Shown: positions 13,996-25,705, numbered from the stretch's first letter. The stretch: 64,000 nucleotides of DNA from Brevipalpus yothersi (GCA_003956705.1 QZCP01000035.1:1-64000), one strand, 5' to 3'. Notes: a model not told the origin generated them from the letters alone. Translations and numbers: made by a program.

Positions 13996-14231
13996 AACTT
14001 ATTTATTTCAATGATATGAACACGATGTGCCGATAATTGAAGGCGGAAGAAGAAGGTGAAGAAGGAGAGGAAGGAGAAGAAGGGAAGCTGATTTGATGAT
14101 CAAGATCACTTTCACTTACCCAAAGCTGTAAGATCAAATGTATTGAGGCAACGAACCAGCCTAGTCTTTTGATCAGCATCCTCCTCGATTGGTTTTCGAC
14201 GTATTAAGGCCTGAAAAAATTTTCTCATCAT
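8692..14231 (-). CDS. Cationic amino acid transporter, SLC7A1-4 (CAT) family
   Basis: Ten exons in transcript order: 14231-14120, 13886-13638, 12045-11890, 11666-11478, 10636-10474, 10362-9988, 9760-9555, 9444-9278, 9033-8925, 8861-8692. All are GT-AG, phases match, and they total about 631 residues, normal for CATs. Diagnostic blocks are RLVRCLNTFDLTALG, then GLCYAEFGARVPKAGSAYVY, then CFYGFVGFDAIASTGEE, then TKLSFKVPWLPLLP, each at the family's usual place among about 14 membrane segments. It should import Arg/Lys/ornithine at the plasma membrane; insect relatives include slimfast, which feeds amino acids to TOR signalling. The first 13 codons are uncertain: the DNA TTTTTTCAG before codon 8 also resembles a splice acceptor, so a different upstream first exon is possible. 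Introns carry CT and GAAA-type repeats. Confidence 0.93.
13957..13995. repeat. (TC)n microsatellite in CAT intron 1
   Basis: A TC-rich tract within the intron between coding exons 1 and 2 of the amino-acid transporter. Because the gene is on the minus strand, the transcript reads as GA here. Confidence 0.9.
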
Positions 14232-14761
14232 GCCTGACTGGCTGTAAGGCAGTGATCAAGTCAAGATAATGAAGATGATTATGATTGTCAATGTCGTTGG
14301 GAGGGAAAAGAGAATGTATATGGACGGTCAGATGAGCAGAGCTTTTTTTGGTATATATTTTTGTCGTCAATAAATTAATATGATGATGATAGCTTGAATA
14401 CTTTCGGGTGAATATCACAAGGGTTCTTTAAAATTGATTCGATGATTCAGTGACAATCAATATTCATGATGAATAATCACGTCTAATCTCATACACATTA
14501 GCAATAGTCATGGATAAACTCGGCGGTCGATTGGTTTGATCACCTTTGTATTAACCCTTTCCTAGGTTTGCTTTATACACATACACACACACACACACGC
14601 AAATAATTGAATGATTAACTAATGTTGAGGCAAACAGAAGCAATTCAGAAAATTCAAGAGATTCACAGTTTACTCTACATTAGAGGTGTACGATAGAGAG
14701 AGGCATAAATGTTACACTGAAGATGACAATGTTAATTATCGTTATCACAGACATAGCCCAG

Positions 14762-14826
<65 letters not shown>

Positions 14827-16450
14827 CAAAATGAAAAACCTTTAATCAGGAGCAGCTCACTTACTTTCAGGGATCTAACATGTGCTAGGAGTTTTTAAAC
14901 GATATTGTATCGTCAACCTCGAGCACATTGAAGGGCGACCCTTTCACTATACAACAGAGAGAAAGATCCATGTGATGCTGGAAGAGAAAAGATAATTGTG
15001 ATTGTGTATGAGCAATAAAAAGGGGCGACAATGAGCTCTTCTCTCTCTCTCTTTCTCTCTCTCTCTCTCCTTCTATCCTCTTCTTTTTTTTCTATCTCTC
15101 TCTCTCTCTCAGTGTCTCTTTCTATGTGAGTGATAAAATAACTGTTTTTTCATCTCTGTTCTTATTCTTACCCTAGATTCAATATAACTTGAGCACGAGT
15201 GCGATGGAGAATAGAGAAAGAAGTTTGAAACAGAACGAAGCGAATCAAATTGGTGCTGATTACTGATCTCTCTTTCTCAATTCAATTAATAGGTCATTGA
15301 CTGAGAACAGAATGGCCGTGAACATGGAAAACAGTGATAAACATGTGATCCGGTCATTTGTTTCCGTTGTGTGCATCTCAGAATGGGTCAGAATGGTCAC
15401 CAGAAGGTGACGATGACCTAGCCGATGGCAGTAGTGTGAATCAGAACAAAAGCAAGATCAAACTTTCAGATTTTATCAGGCAAGGAAGAGAGAAAAAGGG
15501 AGAAAAATTGTATCAGATGAATAATTTACCTCAACTTTCACAAGTTTTCATGAGGCTTCTTGTTCCTGAATTCTTGTCACACAAACTTTCACTTCCTTCT
15601 CTTTCTCTTCTAAACATTTCATGATATGGTTTACTTTCAACCGACAAGCTTCTTTTCGCTCTTACCACAAGTGTTTGTAATATTTTTCATCCCCAAATTC
15701 TGAATGATCGATATACATCATTTTTTCGAAAATTTCAATCGGAAAAGGGAATTTTGAATGTTTTTGGGAGGAAATCATCAAGGACACGTAAATGTGATAC
15801 AGTGAATCATATTACTAAGGATGATTTTCTTATACTTCCGCTTCGTCATAGTTTCACTGATTCATGTCTTTATATAAGGCACTTATTCAATGTCTGATTC
15901 GATTTTTATCATTCAATTCACTATTATTTAAACAAATCACTGGATTAGTAGTTACCAGTCAAAATTATCGACAAATGAGATGGAACGATTCATTTCGGGG
16001 AAAAATAATTTATTTTTCAGGCATTCAATACTTATTTAACAGCACAGTGGACAGTTGGATAGGTGGTAGTTGAAGAATTGGAATCGGAAATGTTTTATGG
16101 GCCTTAGATTATGGACAAACTGTATTATTGAATTTTGATTGGATGATATTTTTCGAATATTGAAAGGGGACTGTTTGAAAGTATCAATTAGTGGATTCAA
16201 AATTGATTAATCAATAACTGTAATACACCAGTTGGGTTAAATGGGGTTGGTTGATATTTGGCACGGAAAAGTTTGGCCTAAATCAGATCAGTTTAATCTG
16301 AAGCCGATGTACTTTTTACAAAATAATAAATTAAATGGTGTCACTCCAGTTGACGGAAGCTGATAATGAAATTGTACACAATCGTCTTTGGATGTGAACA
16401 AAATATCCAAAATATTTCCAGAATATTTTCTCAATCAATGAGAAAAAGGA
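14232..16450. other. Intergenic region upstream of the CAT gene
   Basis: This holds the promoter side of the amino-acid transporter and the 3' flank of the Pro/Trp-rich peptide gene A. It has a CA array near 14.58 kb, a long CT array at 14763-14821 and interrupted CT runs at 15.04-15.11 kb. No coding region with supporting features is seen; the frame at 15358-15624 lacks an ATG and any recognisable content. Confidence 0.6.
14763..14822. repeat. (CT)n microsatellite
   Basis: About 30 uninterrupted CT units upstream of the transporter gene. Confidence 0.95.
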
Positions 16451-17472
16451 TTACCAAGGTCCCCATGGTTCAGCCATTGGCCATGGTTCCGCTGGCCAAA
16501 CTGGAACTGGGACCGGCCATGGTTCTGGGACAGTCTTCTTGATCACTCTGCAATAATCGAAAAATCAGTTTTTGTAGGCGAAAATTTTCTCAATGAACGT
16601 GTGTGGTGTCCAGGTAGACAGGCTGATTGAAAGTTTTGTAAAAATATGAAATGGAATACTTACGGGATTGGAAGAGGGATTGGCAGAGGAACTGGGAAGA
16701 TGTACTTTTTCTTACTCTTACTGCAAAAGGAAAAGGAAATACAGATGTAGGATCAATCATTGATACAAAAAGCTCAAGAAATGCAGTGTGAGAGGTTTGA
16801 ATCGTTTTGGAACTATAAGATTTATCTGATTCAACAGAAACAGTAATTTAAACTCATCATGCCTATAGTTACAATTGTCTTTGCTGAAGGGGAAGAAGAA
16901 AAAGGAAGCTACCTTGAATTTATTGTCTCATACTGAACTATCCCATCTCATTTACATGATGATACTGTGAATCATAAAAAACTAATAATTAAGATTACTC
17001 GTATACTGTTGAGCAACAGTTTCCAACAGACGATCGTTTGCAGTGATATATTCCCTTAATATACGGAGTGGAAAAAATTTTGATCGCTATAATTATACTG
17101 TGCTCTTCATAACTACAGTTTTACTGTGGAATTAGTTCGGATAATCATGAGAAAGCACGATATAAGCTATCTACTCTTCTAACTACATGAAAAATGTATC
17201 ACTAAGTTGTACACGATCTGGCAATGTTTCAGCGCCTTTTCCGAGATAAAGTTCGGAGAGAGAGAACGATTCTCGATCATGTGCATGAAATTTTCGATGA
17301 GCATATAAATATCAAGAATTAACTGTTAAGATACTTACAGCAGCAAAGCTAGAGCAATAGCTCCTTTGACTTTAGCAAGCTTTCTCCGAGATGCTTGATT
17401 GGACTGAGGTCCGAATGCAACAAGCACGATTAAAACAGCAGTTATGACCATACAAACCGTTATCGTTCTCAT
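16451..17472 (-). CDS. Small secreted Pro/Trp-rich peptide precursor, copy A (unrecognised family)
   Basis: Three coding exons, 17472-17339 (134 nt), 16720-16664 (57 nt) and 16547-16451 (97 nt), give 95 residues with matching GT-AG phases. Residues 1-25 form a signal peptide (MRTITVCMVITAVLIVLVAF...). A basic stretch (SRRKLAKVKG) follows, then a short hydrophobic run, KSKKKYIF, a Pro/Ile/Leu tract (PVPLPIPLPIP), and a tail with VPEPWP, VWPAEPWP and AEPWGPW. There are five Trp in the last exon and no Cys in the mature part. The paralogue at 20485-21270 has the same first two exon lengths, which supports both models. A splice-acceptor-like CCTCAG sits one base before the ATG, so a 5' UTR intron is likely. 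Function is unknown; secretion is inferred. A dibasic-processed peptide, a Pro/Trp antimicrobial peptide or a structural/silk-type peptide are all possible. Confidence 0.75.
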
Positions 17473-17473
17473 T

Positions 17474-17538
17474 CTGAGGAGGAGGAAGAGAAGGAGGAGG
17501 AATAAGAAGAAGAAGAAGAAGAAGATGATGATGATGAG
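17474..17538. repeat. Purine-rich trinucleotide tract (GGA/GAA/GAT)
   Basis: AGG, GAA and GAT trinucleotides lie back to back directly upstream of peptide gene A. Read on that gene's strand it is a CTC/TTC/ATC pyrimidine tract ending in CAG before the ATG, so it can serve as the polypyrimidine tract of a 5' UTR intron. Confidence 0.85.
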
Positions 17539-18497
17539 AAGGAAGATTGCATTAGTCTAAAATTGTTCGTTTGAATGAAAAAAAAGATGAACTTAAGAAG
17601 AGAAAAACCTGTTCATCGGACAAGACAGATTTTTCTGAATGAATTTTGCAATTTGAAATTCAATGAGAAAGATTCAGGCATGTGACACCGAAGGGACAAC
17701 GAATTTAGAATCACTATTCAATGAAATTTGCAATCAAAAATATTCAAAATTGAGGAGTTGAAAGCCCGAGAAATGTTTTTCCTTTTAATGTGATTGTTGA
17801 TGATCACTAGAGATGCTTAGAAGAGATGCTGACAAGGAATGCATTGAAAAAAAAGGCAACAACTCACTTGGAAAATTGGTGTGTAGAACTTAGAGGTTCA
17901 CTTTTCAAGCTCAACGAAATGTTTTCCAGTCAAGAGGTAGAGACAAAAGATCAAAAGATCTTGAAGAGTGATCTTTCTTATATGACCGTCACGGAAAGTC
18001 CACCTTCCGATCTCCGATCTAATTAATTGTAGCCAGTAAGCAGCTATCGATGTCAGCCTCTCGTCACTTGCTGATCGAAAAAGGGGAAAAAGAAAGAGAG
18101 AAGGAGAGAAAGTAAGAGAAAGTAAGAGAAAGTAAGAGAAAGAGAGGAGAGAAAAGTGATCTTGCTGCAGGGAATCCAAAGAATCGTTTTGTTTCCCGCC
18201 ACCCTCAATATCTATCTCATAATTTTTGCAAGCATTTCAAGTAATGCATAATTAAGTAGGTTAGCCTTTTCGCTCTGTAAGGAACGATATTTTCAGCGGA
18301 AAGCAGTGACCTGGAGGGATGATGACAGCCTCAGGCATGGGCCACTCTCACTTTTACCTTTTCCCGCCTTCATCATTTCACCTTCCTTACACAGCCTCTC
18401 TCTCCTTCAGACCCACTATCAAGCTCACCAGCAGCATGATTGCTCAAGAACTCATCGAAAATGTTGAAAATTTTAGAATTGATATCTCTTTTTCTTT

Positions 18498-18565
<68 letters not shown>

Positions 18566-20484
18566 TTATTTCCTGACAGCTCACTTTCTCAGCAGCAGCA
18601 TCTTCTTCTTATTCTCCTTAACATGATGCTATCTAATGGGACCAGTTTACCATCATGTTTATACGTGTTCGAGGGTTTTTCGTGGAATGCACGTTTTGGC
18701 GTTATAATTCCAACCTAGATTTCCGGAAAATGGTCCAAGTTTTGCATCTCAAAGTAGAAATATATATATATAAGTGAGCAGGGAATAAACTAAAATCATC
18801 AGCATATTGTACCGTATTTTATAATTTCAATTCACTCTGTTGCTCAGGTATTCTCGAATCAAGAATGCATCATAAGAGTACATAGCTGTAGTAAAAAAGT
18901 ATTGTGATGAGGGAAGAGAGAAGGAGAGAGAGAAAGAAAGAAAGAGAAATGAGAGAAACCTAATTCATGAGTATGTAAGAATATATACACGAATAGTCAG
19001 TTTCGTGTTGTAGCTTGAATAACCACAATCATACGGCTTTCTCCATTGAAAAATTTCGCATTCCAATTAGTTGTCTCATTATCATTCAGATATGAAATGT
19101 TATAAACTGAAGCATCGAATAGAGGCATACACATCATGTTGCGTTGATGATGTATTGAAGAGGAACTGATTCAATCTTCTTGTTTCTCCCTCTCAAATGA
19201 TGATTATGTTGAAGCTGCGAAAATTCACTTGTCTTCCGCTTCGAGGTGAGCCTTTTGACATTTGATCTTTGATCCTCTTGATCCTCCACAAGAATGGCTC
19301 TGAAACTCCCTGCTACTGGAACTAACATGTCCAATTTGAAAGGCATCAGAGCATCAAATTGATACCTGCCAGCTCATGAATAAATCAATCTGTTCCAAGT
19401 GAGAAAAAAGAATCAAATGGACATCTTTCGGTAACTCAAGAGTCTCAATTTCAACCTTCAGAAATTGAGATTCCGAACGATTTGAGAAGCCTTCTATCAA
19501 ACCTTCTTGATGGAAACGAATTTTTGATTAATTAACAAGCTATCTTATTGGAATTAATCATATTTGTATTGGAGAACTAATTCAATATAAGCCAACAAAT
19601 CAAGATTTAACTACTTTGAAAGAACTCAAATATCAATATAGAGTGAAAAATATCAGTGTTTTCAATAAAAACGAATCAAATTGAAAGATCTTTCATTTAT
19701 TCGAATATTGCTCAGGAAGGAGAGAAAATTTTGGATGAAATGAACATTTTCCGGCCGAAATTTAGACGCTGTTTTATATTCTATCTCTCTTAAAACAGAG
19801 AATTACTTTGAGTTGTGTGAATCAATTGCTAAATCTTGAAGTCAATTACTTGGGAAAGTGATACTCAATTCTAAAAAGAAAAAGAAATCATATAAAGAGA
19901 ACGAAAGTGATGGAGGATGGCCAACATCCAGTTCGGACCTCCTCCATCAACAAGAATATTGAGCTCGAGGGTAAAGACGCGCGGCCAAATCCGGTAAGAT
20001 GAGCAGTTTTAACAGTTTTCCGTCTTACAGAATCAAAATAGTGGTGACTGATGGTAATTGGATTAGGTGAGAGAGAGAGAAGGTTTGGCCAGAAGAGAGA
20101 TGTTTTAAAAGAAACAGTCTCCAAGCGAAAGACATAAGTTCGTTTCCGATTCTCCAGAGGAGAAAGTTAAGTGAAATATTTCAAAGTGAGTATATCAACT
20201 TCCGCTTACTTCTTGTGATATCGTTTCACTCGGATTTTTTTTCGAAGTTTTCCACAAACACAACGATGTATGTTCTGTTTTAATGAATTTTCGTCGAGAA
20301 ACAGTGTAGAGAGAATGCTTTGGAGCACTTTCATTGATTATTTTGAGTTTTTGTTCTCGCAAAATTCCCTTGAACGTGTATCGTCTGTGGATAAGTTTCG
20401 AAAAGTTTTTCTCCCTGTAACCATTGAGAAATTTGTGTGTTTGAAAATTAATTTTCATCTTTGTTTCCTTTGATCGCTTTCTAG
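17539..20484. other. Shared upstream region of the divergent peptide pair
   Basis: About 3 kb between the two head-to-head peptide genes. It contains a long CT array at 18501-18563 and smaller GA/GAAA runs at 18.08-18.15 and 18.91-18.95 kb. No protein-coding gene is supported. It may hold non-coding first exons of both peptide genes, because both ATGs sit right behind acceptor-like sequences. Confidence 0.55.
18501..18563. repeat. (CT)n microsatellite
   Basis: About 31 uninterrupted CT units between the divergent peptide genes. Confidence 0.95.
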
Positions 20485-21270
20485 ATGAGAGCGATAACAG
20501 TTTTCTGCATAATTGCAGCGGTTATGATTCTGTTGGTCACTTTCGGACCACAGTCAAATGACGCATCCAGAAGGAAATTAAGAAAGATAAAGAAAGCCAT
20601 CTTGATGGCTCTACTTCTGTAAGTATTATGTTTCTTGATGCTCTCTTTCACCTTAGAGTGAAACAGACCGATTCGATCCTTATACTGATGAAAGTCAGTT
20701 CTCAATTTTAATTTCTCTTCCTTTTTTTATCATATTTCAGGAAAGGAAAGAAGAAGTACATCTTCCCAATTCCTCTACCCTTGCCATTGCCAATTCCGTA
20801 AGTTTTTCTTCCATCAATTTCACTATCCTCCAATCCTTAGAAAAAGCGAATGAATTTTCTCTGAACTCGAGAAAAACGATAGATAACGATAGTTTACAGT
20901 ACTGAGAATTTTGTGATTACGGGAAAACTCCCTCAAAGATAATCAATAGATTCTAGAACTCTATCCAATTCTTATTGAGTGATAGCTTGTCCTCAACTTA
21001 CTTGTAGTGCTAATATCCAGATAATTGCTGATAATTTTACAGTGTTGCGTAATCAAAGTGAATCACTTGCCTCATCTTTTAGAAGGACGAGAAAATTCTC
21101 TGCACCATTTGCTTTTTGTGACAAATTTTTTTGCCACCTTGCTAAAACTTATTTCTTTGTACAGTGTTATAAAGAAAACAGTTCCAGAACCATGGCCAGA
21201 GCCAGTGTGGCCAGCTCCAGAACCATGGCCAGAAAGTTGGAGTAGTTGGGGTGGCGGAGGTGGTTGGTGA
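20485..21270 (+). CDS. Small secreted Pro/Trp-rich peptide precursor, copy B (unrecognised family)
   Basis: Three coding exons, 20485-20618 (134 nt), 20741-20797 (57 nt) and 21165-21270 (106 nt), give 98 residues. The protein parallels copy A. It has a signal peptide (MRAITVFCIIAAVMILLV...), GPQSNDASRRKLRKIKKA, a KGKKKYIF turn and the Pro tract PIPLPLPLPIP. The last exon has VIKKTVPEPWPEPVWPAPEP, a second EPWPE, then SWSSWGGGGGW. Exon boundaries and phases (2,2) equal those of copy A, and the last exon differs most, including a Gly5-Trp tail absent from A. TTTCTAG immediately before the ATG suggests a 5' UTR intron. It lies on the strand opposite to copy A, 3 kb away, as an inverted duplication. 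Function is unknown; no enzyme or toxin motif is visible. Confidence 0.75.
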
Positions 21271-22531
21271 ATGCCTTCCACAGCATCCAAAATACTTCTC
21301 TATTTATTCCCATCTATGTGATCCGTTTTGTCCTCGTCAACTGGTTTGACTCTATCTTTATACTCAAAATTCTCATCTTTTTCATCCATTCAAGCTCAAT
21401 GCTGGCCATGGAGCTTAGATTCATCGAATGCCATAATGTTTCTGTGAATATTTTTTGCTTCAACCTATGTCCGACGTCCGTTTTTAAATCATTATTTTTG
21501 TTTGATCTACTGCTAAAATCTAATTGTTTTATTGTACCGTCTTAGCCAACCGATTAATCTGATAGCGAATTTTCTTTCCTACCAAACAATTTCATCTGAC
21601 TATGATGCATAAATCTTTGAATTTTTCTCTGCAAAAAATTCCATCAAAATACAGTCTCAAATCATCAATAGAGCCAAAATGAAAATAATACAGTAAAAAA
21701 TCAGAAAAAACAAATCTATTTTTCAAAGCTTTCCCATCGCATAGTGAACAAAGGAATAATTTTTCGAAAATAAACGCTGAATTCTTTCAGAATGGTACAA
21801 TATTGTTGTTTGTTTCAATTAAATAATCACATTTCCAAACATATCGTAAAGTAAAGCAGTAATGCTGAAAAGATTTTGAAAAATTGAATCTAGTTTAGGT
21901 AAGTATAATCTCGTTTTTAGTGGCTTATTTTCGCTACTTTTAATATTATGATCAACCAATCAATCTTATTTGCCTGCATTTTTGACTCCATTTTTTTCGA
22001 AACTGAAAATCAGTAAAATCATCATTTCATCTCGTTCAGCTATGTATAAAAAATGCTCAAGGTTTATGCATCGAATTTACGTTATTTATAAAGACCTGTG
22101 AATAAGTCACACCTTTGATTGAGATAATTAGATTGATCGAATAATACTCAAATTTAGCACGACATAGGATTGTGGGGACATAGATGTTTCAATAATGGCG
22201 CTGGCTAGAGGAAATCGAAAAAGGTGGTTTCGATGATGGAAATTATATTTTCCAGTCTCCCTGGTAAAAGAAACAAGCTAGTATGACTAATCTTGTAAGT
22301 ACAATGATGAAAATAATTGCATCGTCAGTCTAGTTAGTGATAGAGATGACGACTTTATTCCATCGAAACCGATAGGTGACGAAGAAGTATTGCGATGTAA
22401 AAAAACCTTCGAAATAGAACGGTCATTCATTTTAATGACTCCTAAAGCCTATAAATGAACTCAGAGAATATGAATGGTCTAGAAAAATTTTTCTTGTTCA
22501 TGTTTCGAATTTTTTGCAAACAATAAAGAAC

Positions 22532-22537
22532 TTTATT
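22532..22537 (-). other. Polyadenylation signal of secreted helical gene 1
   Basis: AATAAA on the minus strand about 80 nt after the stop codon of the gene at 22616-23207. The paralogous position downstream of the second copy reads AAAAGAG instead. Confidence 0.55.
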
Positions 22538-22615
22538 GAGTCAACAATAACAACAAATCTTTAGATCATTATTTTTGTATTGAAATTTGGGTGAAATTTC
22601 ATAAATGCTTTGGAA

Positions 22616-23207
22616 TTAGGCCATCTTCTCAGCTGTGATTTTATCGAATTTCTCTTCAGCATCGGGGTCAGATGGGTTGAGAGCCCTGAGCTTAGCAATC
22701 ATTGCTGGGGCTTTCTGTTGAACAGCGGTGAGATGAGCTCGGAAAGCATCATAACTCTCCAAAGCGTGGTTAATAGTGGTTACCATATCATGCTGAAGCT
22801 CAGATGCAGTCCATGATGGAATATCCTCTGGGAAACTTTCACCAAAAGCACGCATAGAGTTTTTGATTTTCTCTTTCAATGGAGCATAGATTTTTTTAAG
22901 TTGATCCTTGGCATCACTTGCACCAACATTAACCTTCACAAGTTGATCGTGGATTCCTGGAGCCATTTCTATGGCAGCATCGAGGTTGGACAGAACAGTT
23001 GGGATGTTTTTAACCATAGGTTCCAATTGTCCGATCAAAGCATTACGTTTGTAATCAATCTCAGCAGGACTTAGAACAGCGCTCACTAGAAAAGAATTGG
23101 TATTAAAATTAGAAAATTCATAAATTCATAGATTTTCATCGGCCAATTGATGAAACGGCCAACTTACCAACTGTTAAAGTGGCGAGAATAATTCCGAATG
23201 AAATCAT
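22616..23207 (-). CDS. Secreted helical protein, tandem copy 1 (unrecognised family)
   Basis: Two exons, 23207-23168 and 23085-22616, encode 169 residues. The first exon supplies most of a signal peptide (MISFGIILATLTV), completed by VSAVL in exon 2. The mature part, from about residue 20, has no Cys and is rich in Ala, Glu and Lys with amphipathic helix periodicity. It includes EDIPSWTASELQHDM and a C-terminal ALNPSDPDAEEKFDKI segment. A TATAAAAG element lies about 80 nt upstream of the ATG and AATAAA about 80 nt downstream of the stop, so the transcript is probably short. The tandem copy at 24767-25360 is clearly homologous. I do not recognise a named family; a secreted haemolymph or salivary helical protein is only a guess. 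Confidence 0.8.
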
Positions 23208-23283
23208 CTTTTTGATTTAGATATTTATCACAATATTCACAGATGAAAAAAATAGGCAAATGAGATGAATAAATTCGCACACC

Positions 23284-23291
23284 CTTTTATA
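23284..23291 (-). promoter_or_regulatory. TATA box of secreted helical gene 1
   Basis: The minus strand reads TATAAAAG about 80 nt upstream of the ATG at 23207. The same element sits at the same distance in the duplicate, embedded in a conserved promoter block. Confidence 0.65.
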
Positions 23292-24766
23292 ACGGAGACT
23301 CCTACGACGTATCTGAGTCGTGTCCTAGGATCAGACGATACCTATCAGCTCAGTTTGCTCGGACATTTGTAATTAATTTCTCTCCTTTTATCTACAGTCG
23401 AGAAAGCCTTAACGACAAGCTTTATTAGCTTCGGAGGCAGATTTCCTCAGAGAGTGTTCGTTATATTTCATGGGCGAATACGAAAACGAATATAACTATG
23501 TATTACACATTGAGTGATGTACATTGTATTTGATGCTGCAATTCGTGAAATTTCCAGCAAAAACTGTAGATTCATCGAATGCCATAATGTTTCTGTGAAT
23601 ATTTTTTGCTTCAACCTATGTCCGACGTCCGTTTTTAAATCATATTTTTTGTTTGATCTACTGCTAAAACCTTATTGTTTTATTGTACTGTCTTAGTTAA
23701 CCCATTAATTTGATAGCAAATTTTATTTCCTGCCAAACAATTTCATCTGACTATGATACATGAATCTTTGAATTTTTCTCTGCAAAAAATTCCATCAAAA
23801 TACAGTCTCAAATCACCAATAGAGCCAAAATGAAAATAATTCAGTAATACAGTAAAAAATCAGAAAAAGAAATCTATTTTTCAAAGCTTTCCCATCGCAT
23901 GGTGAACAAAGGAATAATTTTTCAAAAATAAACGCTGAATTCTTTCAGAATGGTACAATATTGTTGTTTGTTTCAATTGAATAATAACATTTCCAAACAT
24001 ATTGTAAACTCCTCTGATGCTGAAAAGATTTTGAAAAATTGAATCTAGTATTTATAAGTATAATCTCGTTATTAGTGGCTTATTTTCACTACTTTTTATA
24101 TTATGATCAACCAATCAGTCTTATTTGCCTGCATTTTCGAGTTCATTTTTTTCGAAAATGGAAATCAGTAAAATCATCATTTCATCTCGTTCAGCTACGT
24201 ATAAAAATGCTCAAGGTTTATGCATCGAATTTACTTTATTTATAAAGGCCTGTGAATAAGTCACACCTTCGATTGAGATGAATAGATTGATTGAATAATT
24301 CTCAAATTTTGCACAACATAGGATTGCGGGCACATAGATGATTCAATAATGGTCCAGGTCAGAGAAGATCGAAAAAAGGTGGTTTCGATGATTGAAATTA
24401 CATTTTCCAAGTCTTGCTAGTAAGGAAAACAAGCTAGTATGACTAATCTTGCAAGTACAATCATGGAAACGAAACGTTTTGCAACGTCAGTTTAGTTAGT
24501 GGTAGATATTGGATCGAAACCGATAGATGAGGAAGAAGTATTGCAATGCAAAAAAACGATCGAAATAGAAGAATCATTTATTTTAATGACTCCTAAAGCA
24601 TAAAAATGAACTCAGAAGAAATGAATAGTCTCGAAGAAATTTTTCTCGTCCATGTTTCAAATTTTGATAAACAATAAAGAACTCTTTTGGGTCAACAATA
24701 ACAACAAATCTTCAGATCATTATTTTTGTATTTAAATTTGGTTGGAATTCCATAAATGCTCTAGAA

Positions 24767-25360
24767 TTAGGCCATGATCTTAGCCCTGATTTGATAGAGC
24801 TTCTCTTCAGCATTGGGGTCAGATGGGTTGAGAGCCCTAAGCTTACCGATCATTTCTGGGGTAGCGGTGAGATGAGCTCGGAAAGCATCATAATTCTTCG
24901 AAGAGTAGTCAATAGTTCTAATCATATCCTTTTGAAGCTGAGACGCAGTCCATGATGGAATATCCTCTGGGAAACTTGCACCTCTACGATAAGCATTCAT
25001 GGCATCGTTGATTTTCTCCCTAAATGGAGCATAGACTTCGCTAAGTTTATCCTTTGCATCACTTGCTTCAATATTGACCTTTACAAGTTGTTCACGGATT
25101 CCTGGAGCCAATTCCATGGCAGCATCGAGGTTGGGCAAAACACTTGGTATTTTTTCAACCATAGGTTCCAATTCCTTAATCAAAGCATTACGTTTGTAAT
25201 CAATCTCAGCAGGACTTAGAACAGCGCTCACTAGAAAAGAATTGGTATTAAAATTAGAAAATTCATAAATTCATAAATTCATAGATTTTCATCGGCCAAT
25301 TGATGAAACGGCCAACTTACCAACTGTTAAAGTGGCGAGAATAATTCCGAATGAAATCAT
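24767..25360 (-). CDS. Secreted helical protein, tandem copy 2 (unrecognised family)
   Basis: Two exons, 25360-25321 and 25230-24767, encode 167 residues. The signal-peptide exon and first 18 mature residues (through DYKRNALI) match copy 1 exactly or nearly so. The middle has diverged: EKINDAMNAYRRGASFPEDI replaces the equivalent KIKNSMRAFGESFPEDI, and VQQKAPA is missing before the last helix. The frame is intact and both splice sites are kept, so this is an active-looking paralogue rather than a pseudogene. The downstream AATAAA of copy 1 is mutated here, so it may use another poly(A) signal. Function is unknown. Confidence 0.8.
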
Positions 25361-25436
25361 CTTTTTGATTTAGATGTTTATCACAATACTCACAGATGAA
25401 AAAAATAGACGAATGAGATGAACAAATTTGCACACC

Positions 25437-25444
25437 CTTTTATA
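25437..25444 (-). promoter_or_regulatory. TATA box of secreted helical gene 2
   Basis: TATAAAAG on the minus strand, at the same spacing from the ATG (25360) as in copy 1. Confidence 0.65.
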
Positions 25445-25705
25445 ATAGAGACTCCTGTGACGTGTCCAGGGATCAGACGATACCTGTCAGCTCAGTTTGC
25501 TCGGACATTCGTAATTAATTTTTCTTCTTTTATCTACAGTCGAAAAAGCCTTAGCGACAAGCTTTATAAACTTCGGAGTAAGATTTTCTCAGAGAGTGGT
25601 CGTTATATTTCATGGACGAATACGAAAACGAATATAACTATGTATTACACATTGAGTGATGTATTTGATGCTCCAATTCGTGAAATTTTCAGCAAAAACT
25701 GTAGA

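Larger units (their letters stand above)
21416..23569. repeat. Tandem segmental duplication, unit 1
   Basis: About 2.15 kb, starting at TAGATTCATCGAATGCC and ending at GCAAAAACTGTAGA. The same start recurs at 23567 and the same end near 25703, in the same order and orientation. The unit includes one complete secreted-protein gene with its promoter and 3' flank. Similarity runs through non-coding sequence with scattered substitutions and small indels, indicating a fairly recent tandem duplication. Confidence 0.9.
23568..25705. repeat. Tandem segmental duplication, unit 2
   Basis: The second copy of the 2.15 kb unit. It keeps the gene, its TATA element and the long 3' flank. It differs by small indels, for example a ten-base duplicated CATAAATT-type motif in the gene intron near 25263-25280. 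Confidence 0.9.

Noticed and set aside
15358..15624. 88-codon plus-strand frame
   Set aside because: It has no ATG at its start, no recognisable content and no splice context.
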